This document shows positions 26,635 through 37,900 of a stretch of DNA of 64,000 nt, in pieces (the stretch's first letter is position 1; every line of letters begins with the position of its first letter). The position numbers and the translations under genes are program-made. This DNA comes from a bacterium (lineage in GTDB: Bacteria > Cyanobacteriota > Vampirovibrionia > Gastranaerophilales > Gastranaerophilaceae). The stretch covers positions 1 to 64,000 of the forward strand of contig JAFUXT010000007.1 of assembly GCA_017470815.1 (NCBI GenBank), in the 5' to 3' direction. The notes under the pieces were generated by a model that was not told where the DNA came from, did no database searches, and saw only the letters and a program-made list of their open reading frames with translations.

Positions 26635-28794
26635 ATGACAGCAAATTTAGACAAAATTATGAAACCAAAGTCAATTGCGGTTGTTGGTGCTTCTACAAAA
26701 GAACACACAATCGGTTCTGACATCATGAAAAGACTTCAGGAATACAAGTTCAAAGGGCAAATTTATCCGATTAACCCAAAAGGCGGTATTATTGAAGGTT
26801 TACAGGCATATACTTCCGTTTTGGAAGTTCCGGGTGAAATCGATTTGGCAATTATCGTTGTAAACGCAAAATTCGTTTTGGACACAATTGACCAATGTCA
26901 CCAAAAAGGTATCAAAGGTCTTTGTATCATCACTGCAGGATTTAAAGAAACAGGCAAAGAAGGTGCCGAAGCAGAAAAGGCATTACTTGCAAAAGTTCAA
27001 GAATACGGTATGAGATGCGTTGGTCCTAACTGTTTGGGTGTTGTAAACACATTACCTGAAATTTCTATGGACGGATGTTTTGCTGAATCTCTCCCTGAAA
27101 GAGGACATATCGGATTTGTTTCTCAATCAGGTGCTTTGGGTGGCGGTATTTTGAACATCTTAAAAGACCTTAACCTTGGTTTTGCACAGTTCATTTCTAT
27201 TGGTAATCAGGCAGATGTAAACGCTGAAACCGCATTAGAATATTGGGAAAACGAAGATGATGTTGAACAAATTCTTTTATATATGGAATCAATCCAAAAC
27301 CCTGCTAATTTCAGAAAATTAGCAACAAGAATTTCTAAAAAGAAACCTATTTTAGCATTGAAAGCAGGTCGTAGTGCAGCAGGTGCTTCTGCAGCATCTT
27401 CTCACACAGGTTCACTTGCAGGTGCAGATAAAGCCGCTAACGCTTTATTAAATCAATCAGGTGTAATCAGAGAATATTCTTTGAAAAACTTATTCTCAAC
27501 CGCTAAAGTTTTTGCAAACTGCCCGATTCCAAAGGGTGACAGAGTTGCAATTATCACAAACTCAGGCGGTCCGGGGATTATGGCAACTGACGCTGTTTGC
27601 GAATACGGTATGCAAATTGCTAAAATTACCGATGCTACAAAAGAAAAATTAAGAAGTTTCTTACCATCAGCAGCATCAGTTAAGAACCCTATCGATATGA
27701 TTGCATCAGCCCCTATCGAACACTATAAGCAAACACTTGAAACAGTTATCGCAGATGAAAATGTTGATATGATTATTTGTATCTACTTACCGTTCTTGGG
27801 CTTGAAAGATATTGATGTTGCTAAAGCATTGATGGAAATTAAGGCTAAAAATCCGCAAAAACCTGTTATCGGTGTATTTATGACAAAATCTGAATTCTTT
27901 ACTGCATTATCAGATATGGATGTTAATATTCCGTTCTTTATGTACGCTGAAGAAGCCGCTGAAGGTTTACACAGATTAAATCAGCAAAGATTATGGATTG
28001 AAAGACCGGAAGGCAAAATTCCGTCTTACAATGTAGATAAAGCAAAAGCAGAATCTATCATTAAACAATCTATCGCTGACGGCAGAGAACAATTAACAAC
28101 AAGAGAATCAATTGATGTATTAGATGCTTACGGAATCAGAGTTTGCAAATCAGGTTTTGCAACAACTGAAGACCAAGCCGTTTCTATCGCTGATTCAATC
28201 GGTTACCCTGTTGTTATGAAGATGACTTCAAAAACAACTTCTCACAAAACAGATGTAGGCGGTGTAAGAGTAAACATTCAGTCCGCTGAACAACTGAGAG
28301 CAGAATACCAAGACCTTATTTCTAAATTGGAAGCAAAAGGATTGCTTGACGGTTTGGAAGGGGTAATCATTCAGGAAATGGTTAAAGGCAACCGTGAAAT
28401 GGTTTGTGGTGTCGCTACAGATCCCCAATACGGACATATGATGATGTTTGGTTTAGGCGGTGTATTTATCGAAGTTATGAAAGATGTAACTTTCAGAATT
28501 GCTCCTTTGACTGATGTTGATGCTAAAGAAATGATTAAATCAGTAAAAGCATACAAATTGCTTGAAGGCGCAAGAGGTACAACTCCTGCTCAGATGGAAC
28601 AAATTGAAGAAACAATTTTGAGATTATCTCAATTGGTTTCAGACTTTAGTTTCATCACCGAATTGGATATTAACCCATTGTTAATTTCTGAAAAAACAGG
28701 TGAAGGTATCGCAGTTGACGGCAGAATCAAAGTTAATATGACTGCTGCAAAAGAACAATTCGGCTGCGGAACAACCTGCACTTGCTGCCACTAA
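26635..28794 (+). CDS. ADP-forming acetate/acyl-CoA synthetase
   Basis: 719 residues of the NDP-forming acyl-CoA synthetase (ACD) family, both subunits fused. The CoA-binding domain begins MKPKSIAVVGASTKEHTIGS. The ligase CoA domains include CVGPNCLGVVNT, IGFVSQSGALGGGI and the phosphohistidine region ASAASSHTGSLAG. The C-terminal ATP-grasp part has GYPVVMKMTSKTTSHKTDVG and ELDINPLLI. It would make acetate (or another acid) and ATP from the CoA thioester, ADP and phosphate, a fermentative energy-conserving step. An upstream in-frame ATG at 26560 is rejected because ATG 26635 has GAAAGGA. The tail GCGTTCTCCH is unusually cysteine-rich. Confidence 0.9.
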   Translation: MTANLDKIMKPKSIAVVGASTKEHTIGSDIMKRLQEYKFKGQIYPINPKGGIIEGLQAYTSVLEVPGEIDLAIIVVNAKFVLDTIDQCHQKGIKGLCIITAGFKETGKEGAEAEKALLAKVQEYGMRCVGPNCLGVVNTLPEISMDGCFAESLPERGHIGFVSQSGALGGGILNILKDLNLGFAQFISIGNQADVNAETALEYWENEDDVEQILLYMESIQNPANFRKLATRISKKKPILALKAGRSAAGASAASSHTGSLAGADKAANALLNQSGVIREYSLKNLFSTAKVFANCPIPKGDRVAIITNSGGPGIMATDAVCEYGMQIAKITDATKEKLRSFLPSAASVKNPIDMIASAPIEHYKQTLETVIADENVDMIICIYLPFLGLKDIDVAKALMEIKAKNPQKPVIGVFMTKSEFFTALSDMDVNIPFFMYAEEAAEGLHRLNQQRLWIERPEGKIPSYNVDKAKAESIIKQSIADGREQLTTRESIDVLDAYGIRVCKSGFATTEDQAVSIADSIGYPVVMKMTSKTTSHKTDVGGVRVNIQSAEQLRAEYQDLISKLEAKGLLDGLEGVIIQEMVKGNREMVCGVATDPQYGHMMMFGLGGVFIEVMKDVTFRIAPLTDVDAKEMIKSVKAYKLLEGARGTTPAQMEQIEETILRLSQLVSDFSFITELDINPLLISEKTGEGIAVDGRIKVNMTAAKEQFGCGTTCTCCH

Positions 28795-29177
28795 GGGGGT
28801 AAATAAAACCTTACCCCTCTACCTTTGGGATACAAAGCGAACCAACGAGGAACGAGTTGTGCGAGCCTGTATGCGTAACGAAGTGAAGCTGAGGGTAGAA
28901 TTTCTTAATGAGCAAAGGCGAATTTAGAAATTCGGGTGAGGGTACAATATAACAACAAAGCGGGAATTTTGTTAATAACAAAATTCCCGCTTGTTTTGTG
29001 TCAGGCAATTGCCTGACCTACAACTCTTATTGTGTCATTCCGAATTTATTTCGGAATCTCCTACTGAACACTCTTAAATTTGATTAGCAAGGAGATGCTG
29101 AAACAAGTTCAGCATGACAAACAGTTCAGAATAATATGTAAGTTGGGCTTTCAGCCCAACAATCCGCTACATATAAT
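28795..29177. repeat. Intergenic repeat array between the acyl-CoA synthetase gene and rpoC2
   Basis: About 380 bp with no gene. In order: a CCCCTCTACC...GGGTGAGGG element (28814-28944) split by the 44-bp piece 28832-28875 that is inverted at 22555-22598; the CGGGAATTTTGTT hairpin (28958-28993); the palindrome TGTCAGGCAATTGCCTGACC (28999-29018); GTCATTCCGAATTTATTTCG (29034 on); GATGCTGAAACAAGTTCAGC (29093 on); and AGTTGGGCTTTCAGCCCAAC (29141-29160). All recur elsewhere in the window. Confidence 0.85.
28958..28993 (+). terminator. Hairpin terminator copy after the acyl-CoA synthetase gene
   Basis: A perfect inverted repeat CGGGAATTTTGTTA / TAACAAAATTCCCG around one base, nearly identical to the rplT terminator. 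The following TTGTTTTG is T-rich. It is 160 bases after the stop codon, so some repeat RNA would be transcribed first. Confidence 0.5.
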
Positions 29178-29212
29178 AAAAAAGGAAGATACTTTATACG
29201 CACCTTCCTTTT
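29178..29212 (-). terminator. Intrinsic terminator of the rpoB-rpoC1-rpoC2 cluster
   Basis: On the minus strand AAAAGGAAG pairs with CTTCCTTTT across a 15-base loop, followed by TTTTTTATTAT. It lies 28 bases beyond the rpoC2 stop. Confidence 0.75.
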
Positions 29213-29239
29213 AAATTATCATATTATATTGAATTTTAA

Positions 29240-32200
29240 TTATTCAATAATATCATCATCACCTGCAAAATCAGGAGAACCGAACATTCCTTCGATTTCT
29301 TCCAAGATAGCAGATGGTTTTCTTGCCTGATTTCTTTGAGCAACGGCTTGTTTTCTTTCAGCCTTTTCTCTTTCTTCATTTGCATTAATCAAATGATGGA
29401 AACCTGTACCTGCAGGTATCAAACGACCGATGATAACGTTTTCTTTCAAACCTCTCAACATGTCTTTTTTACCTTCTACGGCTGCTTCAGTCAGAATTCT
29501 TGTTGTTTCCTGGAATGAAGCCGCTGAAATGAACGATTCGGTGTTCAATGAAGCCTTTGTAATACCAAGCAACATGTGTTCACAAGTTGCAGGTGCTTTT
29601 CCTGCTTCTTCTGCCTCTTTGTTTTCTTTTTCAAAGATTTGAACTTCGATAAGTTCACCCGGTAACAAGTTTGTATCACCGGCATCAACAACCTTAACTT
29701 TCTTGGTCATCTGACGAACGATAACTTCAATGTGTTTGTCGGAAATTTCAACACCTTGAGAACGATATACTCTTTGTACTTCATCAACAAGATATTGTTG
29801 AGCCGCTTCAGGTCCTCTTAGGCGCATAACATCATGCGGATCAGGGGAACCGGATGTCAATGCCTGACCTTTAACAACTTTTTGGTTGTTTCCGACAATT
29901 ACATTAGCATCAATTGAGTATTTAATTTCAGTTGAAGAACCGTTTTCATCTTCAAGATATAATCTTGGGAATCCGCTTTCATCAACTTCAATCTTTGTTG
30001 TTCCGTCAAATTCTGCCAAAATAGCACAATCTTTCGGACGACGACCTTCAAGCAATTCTTCGACTTTCGGCAAACCTTGAACGATATCGCCTGTTTTTTC
30101 TCTTTCGTAAGTCAAAGATACAATCAAGTCACCTCTTAATACCAAAGAGCCTGCGTTTACAAGTAACATTGTACCAGGGCTGATTAAGTACGGACGACCG
30201 ACTCTTATTGAAACACTGCCTTTACCTGTTGCGGTAACAATACCCGAAATCGGAGCAGTTTCACCACTATCAGCAATTTCATTGTCAGTCTTGACTAAAT
30301 CACCTTTTTTAACTGTCGCCTTGCCTTTAATTTTTACATCTGTTGAAGAACTTTCAGAGATTAACAATAATCTTCTTGCTTCTTCTTCTTCGTTTTTAAT
30401 AGATGCAACAGCATCATGCAATGCCAATACCTGAGTTTTAGCAACAGGTGTTTTAGGTTCAATTACCTGACCGTCTTTTACCAAAAGTTCAGTCTGTAAC
30501 GAATTATTTGCAGAACCTTCAAGTTCACGACGAACAATTAAGTTTTCAAGAACAACAATTCTTAATTCACCATGAGAATCAAGTTCTACAATACCTTTAA
30601 GGTGAGATAAGTATCCGCCCATCTGGAGAACTAAACTTGTTCTTGTAATTGTAGCACCGTCAATATTTCTTACTCTTGCACCATCTTTGTACTGCAACTG
30701 GGTAACAGGAACAACATCTATTAATTCATCGGAAGAATTGAATTTGATAGATACATCTTTTTGTTCAATATCAAGAACCTGAACAGGTCTGACCAAAATT
30801 TGAACAGGCTGATTTGCAATAGCATCTTCATCAAGCCCCATTGAAGAATCCATATCTTCGTCCAAATCATCAATAGCCAAATCTTCACCTGTAGAATCCA
30901 TAATTGTAACAACAGAAGTTGTTTTAGCCTTGATACCGTCTGCAATAACAGTACCTTTCTTGATAACTTCACCTTCGTCAACTTTCAGTTCCTGATAACT
31001 TGACAATGTGTGGACTTCACCAGGTCTGATTGTAATTTCGTGAATAACATCATTGTATTCTTTAAATTCAACAACACCGTCAATATGGCAATAAACATCT
31101 TTAACAACTTCCGTACCGGCGGTAACTGTTGTGCCGTTTTCAACCATCTTGAGTGTTGCGTCTTTATTAATTTGATGAACTTCTTCAGGAATAAATACAA
31201 CCTTACCAGGTTTTGTAATAATCTGATTTTCGTCAACTTCAACATCGACATATCTGATTTCACCTGAAGATGGAACCGAACAATCAGAATCAATAAGTTC
31301 ACCGATAATCATACCGTTTTCAACAGGAGTATCAACAACTGCTTTAACAATATATTTTTCGCCTGTCTTATCAACTGTCCAAATTTGTTCTTTTTTAGTT
31401 TGTTCAAAAGATGCGTTTTCAGGACTCAAAGAAGCGATAACAATAGTTAATTCTTTACCTGAAACAATCTTTTTGATTTTCTTACCGTCAAATTTAGCAT
31501 CTTCAACAACCAAATCATTTCCGACTCTGACTTCACCGCCGTGTTCGCAGATTGTAAGAGTTTCGGCAAGTTTTTCGCCTTCAGATACTTTCTGACCGTC
31601 TTTAACAAGAACTTTCGAACCTCCCGGTAATGTGTAAACATCCCCGCCTAAAACCCAAACAATACCTTGTTTGTTTGTTGTTCTTAAAATGTTACCTTGT
31701 CTGTCTTTCTTTTCATCAGCCTTAAAACCTTCAAAAAGAACTTCACCACTGATATCAGAAATAATATCTTTTTGTGCTTTTTCTGTCAAACGGCTTGAAT
31801 CACTGCTTGATGACGGAGCATGTTCTGCCATCTTGAAGCCTTTTGTAACCTTATCGCCGTCTTTAACAAATACTGTTGCACCAGCAGGAATATGGTATTT
31901 AGAAGTTCTTTTTTCACCTTTAACTTCCAAATCCGCTTCATACATCGCAACCTGAACAACATCACCATGGCGGGTTCTTAATTCTCTTGTCTTAATTTTA
32001 GAAACAACCGTACCTGCTTCGTAAGATTTGATTTCTTTCATCGCTTCTTTAACGCCGACAGCACCACCGGTGTGGAATGTTCTCATTGTTAACTGTGTAC
32101 CCGGTTCACCGATTGACTGAGCGGCGATAATACCGATTGATTCACCAACATCAACAAGTTTTTGAGATGTTAATGCCCAGCCGTAACATTTTTGGCATAC

Positions 32201-33100
32201 ACCGTATTCCAAACCGCAAGTCAACGCTGAACGCACTCTTAAATTCTGCAGGTCTAAGCCTGAAATTTTCTTAATATCATCTCTATTTAATGTTGTACCG
32301 TTTGTGATAATTACGTTACCGTCTTTATCAGTAATATCTTGTGCAACCGTTCTGCCTAACAATCTGTCGATTAAAGGAACGATAACAGCATCTCCGTCCA
32401 TAATCGGTTTTAAATCAATATATTTATCAGTATGGCAATCTTCATCCCTTACGATAACATCCTGAGCAACGTCAACTAAACGTCTGGTCAAATAACCGGA
32501 GTCCGCTGTTTTCAACGCCGTATCTACAAGACCTTTTCTCGCACCGTAAGATGAAATGATGTATTCGGTAACTGATAAGCCTTCTTTAAAGTTTGATTTA
32601 ATAGGCAAGTCGATAATCTGACCTTGCGTATCTGCCATCAAACCTCTCATACCGACTAACTGTGATACCTGTGATAAGTTACCTCTCGCACCGGAGAATG
32701 CCATCATATATACAGGATTTAATCTGTCAAAGTTTTCAACAACCTGTTCTGTCAATTTTGCAGTTGTTTCAGCCCAGGTATCGATAACCTTTGTATATCT
32801 TTCGACTTCGGTAATTTCACCTTTCAAGTATCTGTTTTGTGATACTTCAATTTCCTTTTCCGCTGATTTCAACAAATCTTTTTTTGATTCAGGAACTGAT
32901 AAGTCAGCAATTGAAATAGTTGTACCGGACACAGTTGCATACCTGTAACCCAATGTTTTTAAAGCATCGGCAAGATTTGCTTCTTTTGCTCCACCGTATT
33001 CCAAATACATTTGACCTAACAATTTCTTCAATGAACCTTTATCCATTTGTTTGTTAATGAAATCAGGATCTTTTTTTGCATGTGTATATGTCATTTCCAT
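29240..33100 (-). CDS. rpoC2: RNA polymerase beta-prime C-terminal subunit
   Basis: 1286 residues, the C-terminal portion of beta-prime as a separate protein, which is a cyanobacterial-lineage arrangement. The N-terminal part has GARGNLSQVSQLVGMRGLM and the second zinc site around CGLEYGVCQKCYG. The bridge-helix/trigger-loop region shows AAQSIGEPGTQLTMRTFHTG. After this, at about residue 340, comes an insertion of roughly 650 residues made of repeated beta-barrel-like modules. The normal sequence resumes at about residue 1000 with GDIVQGLPKVEELLEGRRPK. This matches the giant SI3 insertion of cyanobacterial RpoC2. The C-terminus has FISAASFQETTRILTEAAVE. It starts 78 bp after rpoC1. Confidence 0.97.
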   Translation of the reverse strand: MEMTYTHAKKDPDFINKQMDKGSLKKLLGQMYLEYGGAKEANLADALKTLGYRYATVSGTTISIADLSVPESKKDLLKSAEKEIEVSQNRYLKGEITEVERYTKVIDTWAETTAKLTEQVVENFDRLNPVYMMAFSGARGNLSQVSQLVGMRGLMADTQGQIIDLPIKSNFKEGLSVTEYIISSYGARKGLVDTALKTADSGYLTRRLVDVAQDVIVRDEDCHTDKYIDLKPIMDGDAVIVPLIDRLLGRTVAQDITDKDGNVIITNGTTLNRDDIKKISGLDLQNLRVRSALTCGLEYGVCQKCYGWALTSQKLVDVGESIGIIAAQSIGEPGTQLTMRTFHTGGAVGVKEAMKEIKSYEAGTVVSKIKTRELRTRHGDVVQVAMYEADLEVKGEKRTSKYHIPAGATVFVKDGDKVTKGFKMAEHAPSSSSDSSRLTEKAQKDIISDISGEVLFEGFKADEKKDRQGNILRTTNKQGIVWVLGGDVYTLPGGSKVLVKDGQKVSEGEKLAETLTICEHGGEVRVGNDLVVEDAKFDGKKIKKIVSGKELTIVIASLSPENASFEQTKKEQIWTVDKTGEKYIVKAVVDTPVENGMIIGELIDSDCSVPSSGEIRYVDVEVDENQIITKPGKVVFIPEEVHQINKDATLKMVENGTTVTAGTEVVKDVYCHIDGVVEFKEYNDVIHEITIRPGEVHTLSSYQELKVDEGEVIKKGTVIADGIKAKTTSVVTIMDSTGEDLAIDDLDEDMDSSMGLDEDAIANQPVQILVRPVQVLDIEQKDVSIKFNSSDELIDVVPVTQLQYKDGARVRNIDGATITRTSLVLQMGGYLSHLKGIVELDSHGELRIVVLENLIVRRELEGSANNSLQTELLVKDGQVIEPKTPVAKTQVLALHDAVASIKNEEEEARRLLLISESSSTDVKIKGKATVKKGDLVKTDNEIADSGETAPISGIVTATGKGSVSIRVGRPYLISPGTMLLVNAGSLVLRGDLIVSLTYEREKTGDIVQGLPKVEELLEGRRPKDCAILAEFDGTTKIEVDESGFPRLYLEDENGSSTEIKYSIDANVIVGNNQKVVKGQALTSGSPDPHDVMRLRGPEAAQQYLVDEVQRVYRSQGVEISDKHIEVIVRQMTKKVKVVDAGDTNLLPGELIEVQIFEKENKEAEEAGKAPATCEHMLLGITKASLNTESFISAASFQETTRILTEAAVEGKKDMLRGLKENVIIGRLIPAGTGFHHLINANEEREKAERKQAVAQRNQARKPSAILEEIEGMFGSPDFAGDDDIIE

Positions 33101-33178
33101 TTGTTTTTCCTTTTATTTCGGCGGGATATAATCCCACCCTACTACTTTATATTGTTGGGCAAGTATGCCCAACCTACA
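33101..33178. repeat. Palindromic repeats in the rpoC1-rpoC2 gap
   Basis: The 78-bp gap holds GGCGGGATATAATCCCACC and TTGTTGGGCAAGTATGCCCA, both palindromic and similar to the GTTGGG...CCCAAC repeats elsewhere. AAAAGGAAAAAC before ATG 33100 is the Shine-Dalgarno of rpoC2. Confidence 0.65.
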
Positions 33179-34885
33179 TTAAACTAATGCTTTTCTTATT
33201 TCTTCGTTGAAGATAATTCTTCCGACTGTTGTTTCTATTCTTTCGCCTTTTCTGTCACGAACAACAATCTTGTCGTGAAGTTTGATTACCTTAACTTCAA
33301 ATGCTGAAATTGCATCTTCAAAACTGTAGAAGTAACCTTGTACTTCCTGATTAGGATCTTTCATAGTCGTCAAGTAATACATACCCAAGACCATATCCTG
33401 TGAAGGAGATACGATAGGTTTACCGTTTGCAGGTGCAAGCAGGTTGTTTGTTGCTAACATCAACATTCTTGCTTCTGCCTGAGCCTCAATTGACAAAGGT
33501 ACGTGAACAGCCATTTGGTCACCGTCGAAGTCAGCGTTGAACGCTGTACATGCAAGCGGATGAAGTTGAATAGCACGACCCTCTACAAGTTTCGGTTCAA
33601 ATGCCTGAATACCTAATCGGTGAAGCGTTGGAGCACGGTTTAACAATACCGGATGTCCGTCAATAACTTCTTCCAAGATATCCCAAATAACAGGATCAGA
33701 ACGTTCAATCTTTTTCTTCGCAGATTTTATATTTTGAACATATCCTCTTTCTATTAATTTATTAATAACGAACGGTTTAAACAATTCAATCGCCATTTCT
33801 TTTGGCAAACCGCATTGATTCAATCTCAATGACGGACCTACAACGATAACTGAACGACCTGAGTAGTCAACACGTTTACCTAACAAGTTTTGACGAAAAC
33901 GACCTTGTTTACCCTCAATAATATTAGATAAAGATTTTAACGCTCTGTTATTCGGACCTACAACCGTTCTGCCTCTTCTACCGTTATCAATCAATGCATC
34001 AACTGCTTCCTGAAGCATACGCTTTTCGTTACGAACGATAATTTCAGGTGCGCCCATTTCGTTTAATCTTTTTAAACGGTTATTTCTGTTAATTACTCGT
34101 CTGTACAAATCATTCAAATCTGATGTTGCAAAACGACCACCGTCCAACTGAACCATAGGTCTTAAATCCGGAGGAGTGACAGGAATTACATTCATTATCA
34201 TCCAAGTCGGATTTGTACCTGACTGAATTAAGTTATCTAATAATCTTAATCTCTTAATTAATTTTGATTTTTTCTGAACAGAAACACTACCTTCAAGTTC
34301 GGTTCTGATTTCTTCTGCCAAAGCGTTAATATCGATTTCGCCAAGCAACTGCTGAATTGCTTCTGCACCGATACCGACTTTCAATGTAGATTCTTCATTT
34401 TCAGCCATATAATCTTCGTATTCTTCTTCAGATAACAACTGAAGTTTTTTGAAATCAGAATCACCGCCGTCTAAAACAACATAACTGTTGAAATAGATGA
34501 CCTGTTCAAGATTTTTCAAAGTCATATCCAAAAGCAAACCTAAGTATGAAGGAATACCTTTCAAAAACCAAATATGAGATACAGGAGCGGCAAGTTCAAT
34601 ATGCCCCATTCTGTGTCGTCTTACTTTTGAATCGGTAACTTCAACACCGCAGCGTTCGCAGATAATACCTTTGTGTCTTACTCTTTTATATTTTCCGCAA
34701 TAACATTCCCAGTCCTTTGTCGGCCCGAAGATTCTTTCGCAGAACAAACCGTCTCTTTCCGGTTTTAAAGTACGATAGTTAATTGTTTCCGGTTTTGTTA
34801 CTTCGCCGTGTGACCATTGAAGTATTCTTTCCGGAGAAGCAATACTGATTCGTATATAGTCAAAATAATCTATGCTTGTTGACAT
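33179..34885 (-). CDS. rpoC1: RNA polymerase beta-prime N-terminal subunit (gamma)
   Basis: 568 residues, the N-terminal part of beta-prime. It has the zinc-binding cysteines in [20 protein letters not shown], the lid/rudder region, [20 protein letters not shown], and the catalytic Mg-binding motif NADFDGDQM. It stops at residue 568, where rpoC2 takes over, so both chains are needed for one beta-prime. The start has AAGGAG. It lies 98 bp downstream of rpoB with a repeat in the gap. Confidence 0.97.
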   Translation of the reverse strand: MSTSIDYFDYIRISIASPERILQWSHGEVTKPETINYRTLKPERDGLFCERIFGPTKDWECYCGKYKRVRHKGIICERCGVEVTDSKVRRHRMGHIELAAPVSHIWFLKGIPSYLGLLLDMTLKNLEQVIYFNSYVVLDGGDSDFKKLQLLSEEEYEDYMAENEESTLKVGIGAEAIQQLLGEIDINALAEEIRTELEGSVSVQKKSKLIKRLRLLDNLIQSGTNPTWMIMNVIPVTPPDLRPMVQLDGGRFATSDLNDLYRRVINRNNRLKRLNEMGAPEIIVRNEKRMLQEAVDALIDNGRRGRTVVGPNNRALKSLSNIIEGKQGRFRQNLLGKRVDYSGRSVIVVGPSLRLNQCGLPKEMAIELFKPFVINKLIERGYVQNIKSAKKKIERSDPVIWDILEEVIDGHPVLLNRAPTLHRLGIQAFEPKLVEGRAIQLHPLACTAFNADFDGDQMAVHVPLSIEAQAEARMLMLATNNLLAPANGKPIVSPSQDMVLGMYYLTTMKDPNQEVQGYFYSFEDAISAFEVKVIKLHDKIVVRDRKGERIETTVGRIIFNEEIRKALV

Positions 34886-34909
34886 TTGTCATTTTCTCCT
34901 TTTCCTTGC

Positions 34910-34980
34910 GTGAACCGTGAGATGTGAATTGTGAATTAACCGATTTGGCTATTTCACTATTCACGATTCACTTTTCACGA
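34910..34980. repeat. Dispersed inverted repeat (GTGAATnGTGA family), copy 2
   Basis: GTGAACCGTGAGATGTGAAT pairs imperfectly with ATTTCACTATTCACGATTCA. It fills the rpoB-rpoC1 gap and ends directly at the rpoB stop codon. Related copies are at 6279-6384 and 38381-38490. Confidence 0.75.
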
Positions 34981-34982
34981 TT

Positions 34983-37900
34983 TTATAGTTCTCCGAAACC
35001 TGATGTTGATTCAAAGAAATTAATATTTAATAATTCTGAATCGACATCTGACAGAGTTCTTTTCGGAGCGGCTTTTCTCAAGTCGTCCATATCTGTCATT
35101 AAATCTACTTCAGTTCCGTCTTTTTTAGATACTGTTATATCCAAACCGATACTTTGCAATTCCCTTACAAGTACCTTAAATGATTCAGGAATACCTGGTC
35201 TTGGGATATTATCGCCTTTAACGATAGCTTCGTATGCTCTGTTTCTTCCGTTAACATCATCAGATTTGATTGTCAACATTTCCTGCAGAGTATAAGCCGC
35301 ACCGTAAGCCTCTAATGCCCATACTTCCATTTCACCGAATCTTTGACCGCCAAACTGTGCTTTACCACCAAGCGGCTGCTGAGTAACGAGTGAATAAGGA
35401 CCGGTACTTCTTGCGTGAATTTTATCATCGACCAAGTGAACTAATTTCAGGAAGTATGTCAAACCAACAGCAACAGGTCTGTCAAACGGTTCACCGGTTC
35501 TACCGTCAATAAGTGTAACCTTACCGTCTTCACCAACCCAAGTTGCGCCTGATTTTTTGATACCTTCTAACAATTCACCTTTAGTAACGATTTCTGATTC
35601 GTTTTCGCCATACATTTCGTCAAATGCAGGAGCCTCATAGTGTTTACCTGTCAAATATGCTGCCAAACCAAGCAATAATTCGTAAGTTTGACCAACATTC
35701 ATACGAGAAGGTACACCAAGAGGGTTCAAAACGATATCAACAGGAGTTCCGTCAGGTAAGAACGGCATATCTTCTTTTGGTAATATACGAGATACAATAC
35801 CTTTGTTACCGTGACGACCTGAAAGTTTATCACCGACAGAAACCTTACGCTTTTGTGCAATGTAAACTCTGATTACTGTATTTGCACCCGGCGGTAACTC
35901 ATCGCCTTTTTCTCTGTCAAATACCTTAACGTCGAGAACTCTGCCGCCGCCGCCATGCGGAACTCTTAATGAATTATCTTTTACATCTCTTGCTTTTTCG
36001 GCAAAGATTGCTCTTAAAAGTTTTTCTTCAGGCGGATGCTCTGATTCACCTTTTGGAGTAACTTTACCAACAAGAATATCGTCAGGGTAAACTCTTGCAC
36101 CTATACGAACAATACCTCTTTCATCCAAATGACGAAGTGCATCTTCTGATACATTCGGAATTTCACGGGTAATTTCTTCAGGCCCGAGTTTTGTCTGACG
36201 CGCTTCAATTTCTAATTTTTCAATGTGTAATGAAGTAAAGATGTCATCGTGTACGCATCTTTCAGAAAGCAAAATAGCATCTTCATAGTTATAACCTTCC
36301 CAAGGCATATAAGCAACGAGAATATTTTTACCTAATGAAAGTTCGCCTCCGCATGTTGATGCACCATCTGCGATAACATCGCCTGCTTTAACTTTATCTC
36401 CCTCATGAACGATAGGTCTTTGGTTAATACAAGTATCCTGGTTACTTCTTACATATTTCATTAATGTATATATATGAGATTTTCCGTGTTGATCTCTGAT
36501 TACGATTTCTTCACCGACAACTCTTTCAACAGTACCGTCAACATCAGCGACAACAACCATCCCTGAGTCTTTTGCAACACGAGATTCAAGACCTGTACCA
36601 ACTCTTGGTCTTTGAGTAATCAAAAGAGGTACTGCCTGACGCTGCATGTTAGAACCCATCAATGCACGGTTAGCATCATCGTGTTCTATAAACGGAATCA
36701 TTGAAGTTGCAACTGAAATAATCTGAATAGGACATACACCGACAAAGTCAACTTTTGATGCCGGTTCCATAACGAATTCGGAACGGTATCTTACAGGAAC
36801 TATATCGTCTTTAAATGTTCTGTCTTTATTCAGTTTAACATCCGCCGGAGCGCAACGGTAATTTTCATCGGCATCTGCTGTCATATAAACAACTTCATCA
36901 GTTACAACACCATCTTTTACAACAAAGAACGGAGATTCAATAAAGCCATAATCGTTTACTCTTGCGTGAGTAGCCAATGAACCAATCAAACCTGCGTTCG
37001 GACCTTCCGGAGTTTCAATAGGACAAATACGTCCGTAGTGAGAAGGGTGAATATCACGAACAGGGAAACCTGCTCTTTCTCTTTGCAAACCACCCGGCCC
37101 TAATGCGGAAATTCTTCTTTTATGAGTTAATTCTGCAAGCGGATTGGTTTGATCCATAAATTGTGATAACTGAGAACTTCCGAAGAACTCTTTTAATGAA
37201 GCAACCAAAGGTTTGGTGTTCAATAAGTTCAACGGAGTCAATGTTTCTGAATCCTGCAGAGTCATTCTTTCTTTAACAATTCTTTCAATTCTTGAAAGAC
37301 CTACTCTGAATTGGTTTTGTAATAATTCACCAACAGAACGGATTCTTCTGTTACCCAAATGGTCGATATCGTCTAATGTTCCTTCATCATAAGTTAAGTT
37401 GATTAAGTATTCGATTGTTGAAACGATATCTTCAACAGTTAATGTTCTTTGGTTCTTTGGAATATTTAAGTTTAATTTTTTATTTAATTTATAACGACCT
37501 ACACGACCGATATCATATTTCTTGGCATCAAAGAATCTTGATTCCAAAATCTGACGACCGCCCTGAGGAGATGCAGGATCTCCCGGTCTTAGTTTTTTGT
37601 ATAAATCAATTAATGCATCATCTGTTGTTTCTGCGGTATCTTTATCCAAAGTTTTCTTTAAGAAATCAAAATGAGTGAATTTTGATTCCATTTCCGCAAC
37701 AGTAATACCCATTGCTTTAAGTAATGTTGTAGCAAGGATTTTTCTGTTTTTGTCAATCTTGACATGGATGATATCATTAGCATCAGTTTCAAATTTAACC
37801 CATGCACCTCTGTTCGGAATCATTGTAGCATTGTATAAACGCTTTCCGTTTGGAGAAATGGTTTTGTCGAAGTAAACGCCAGGTGAACGAACGATTTGAG

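Noticed and set aside
28811-29008. 65-residue minus-strand frame after the acyl-CoA synthetase gene
   Set aside because: It lies wholly in the repeat array and encodes the repeat in reverse; not a gene.
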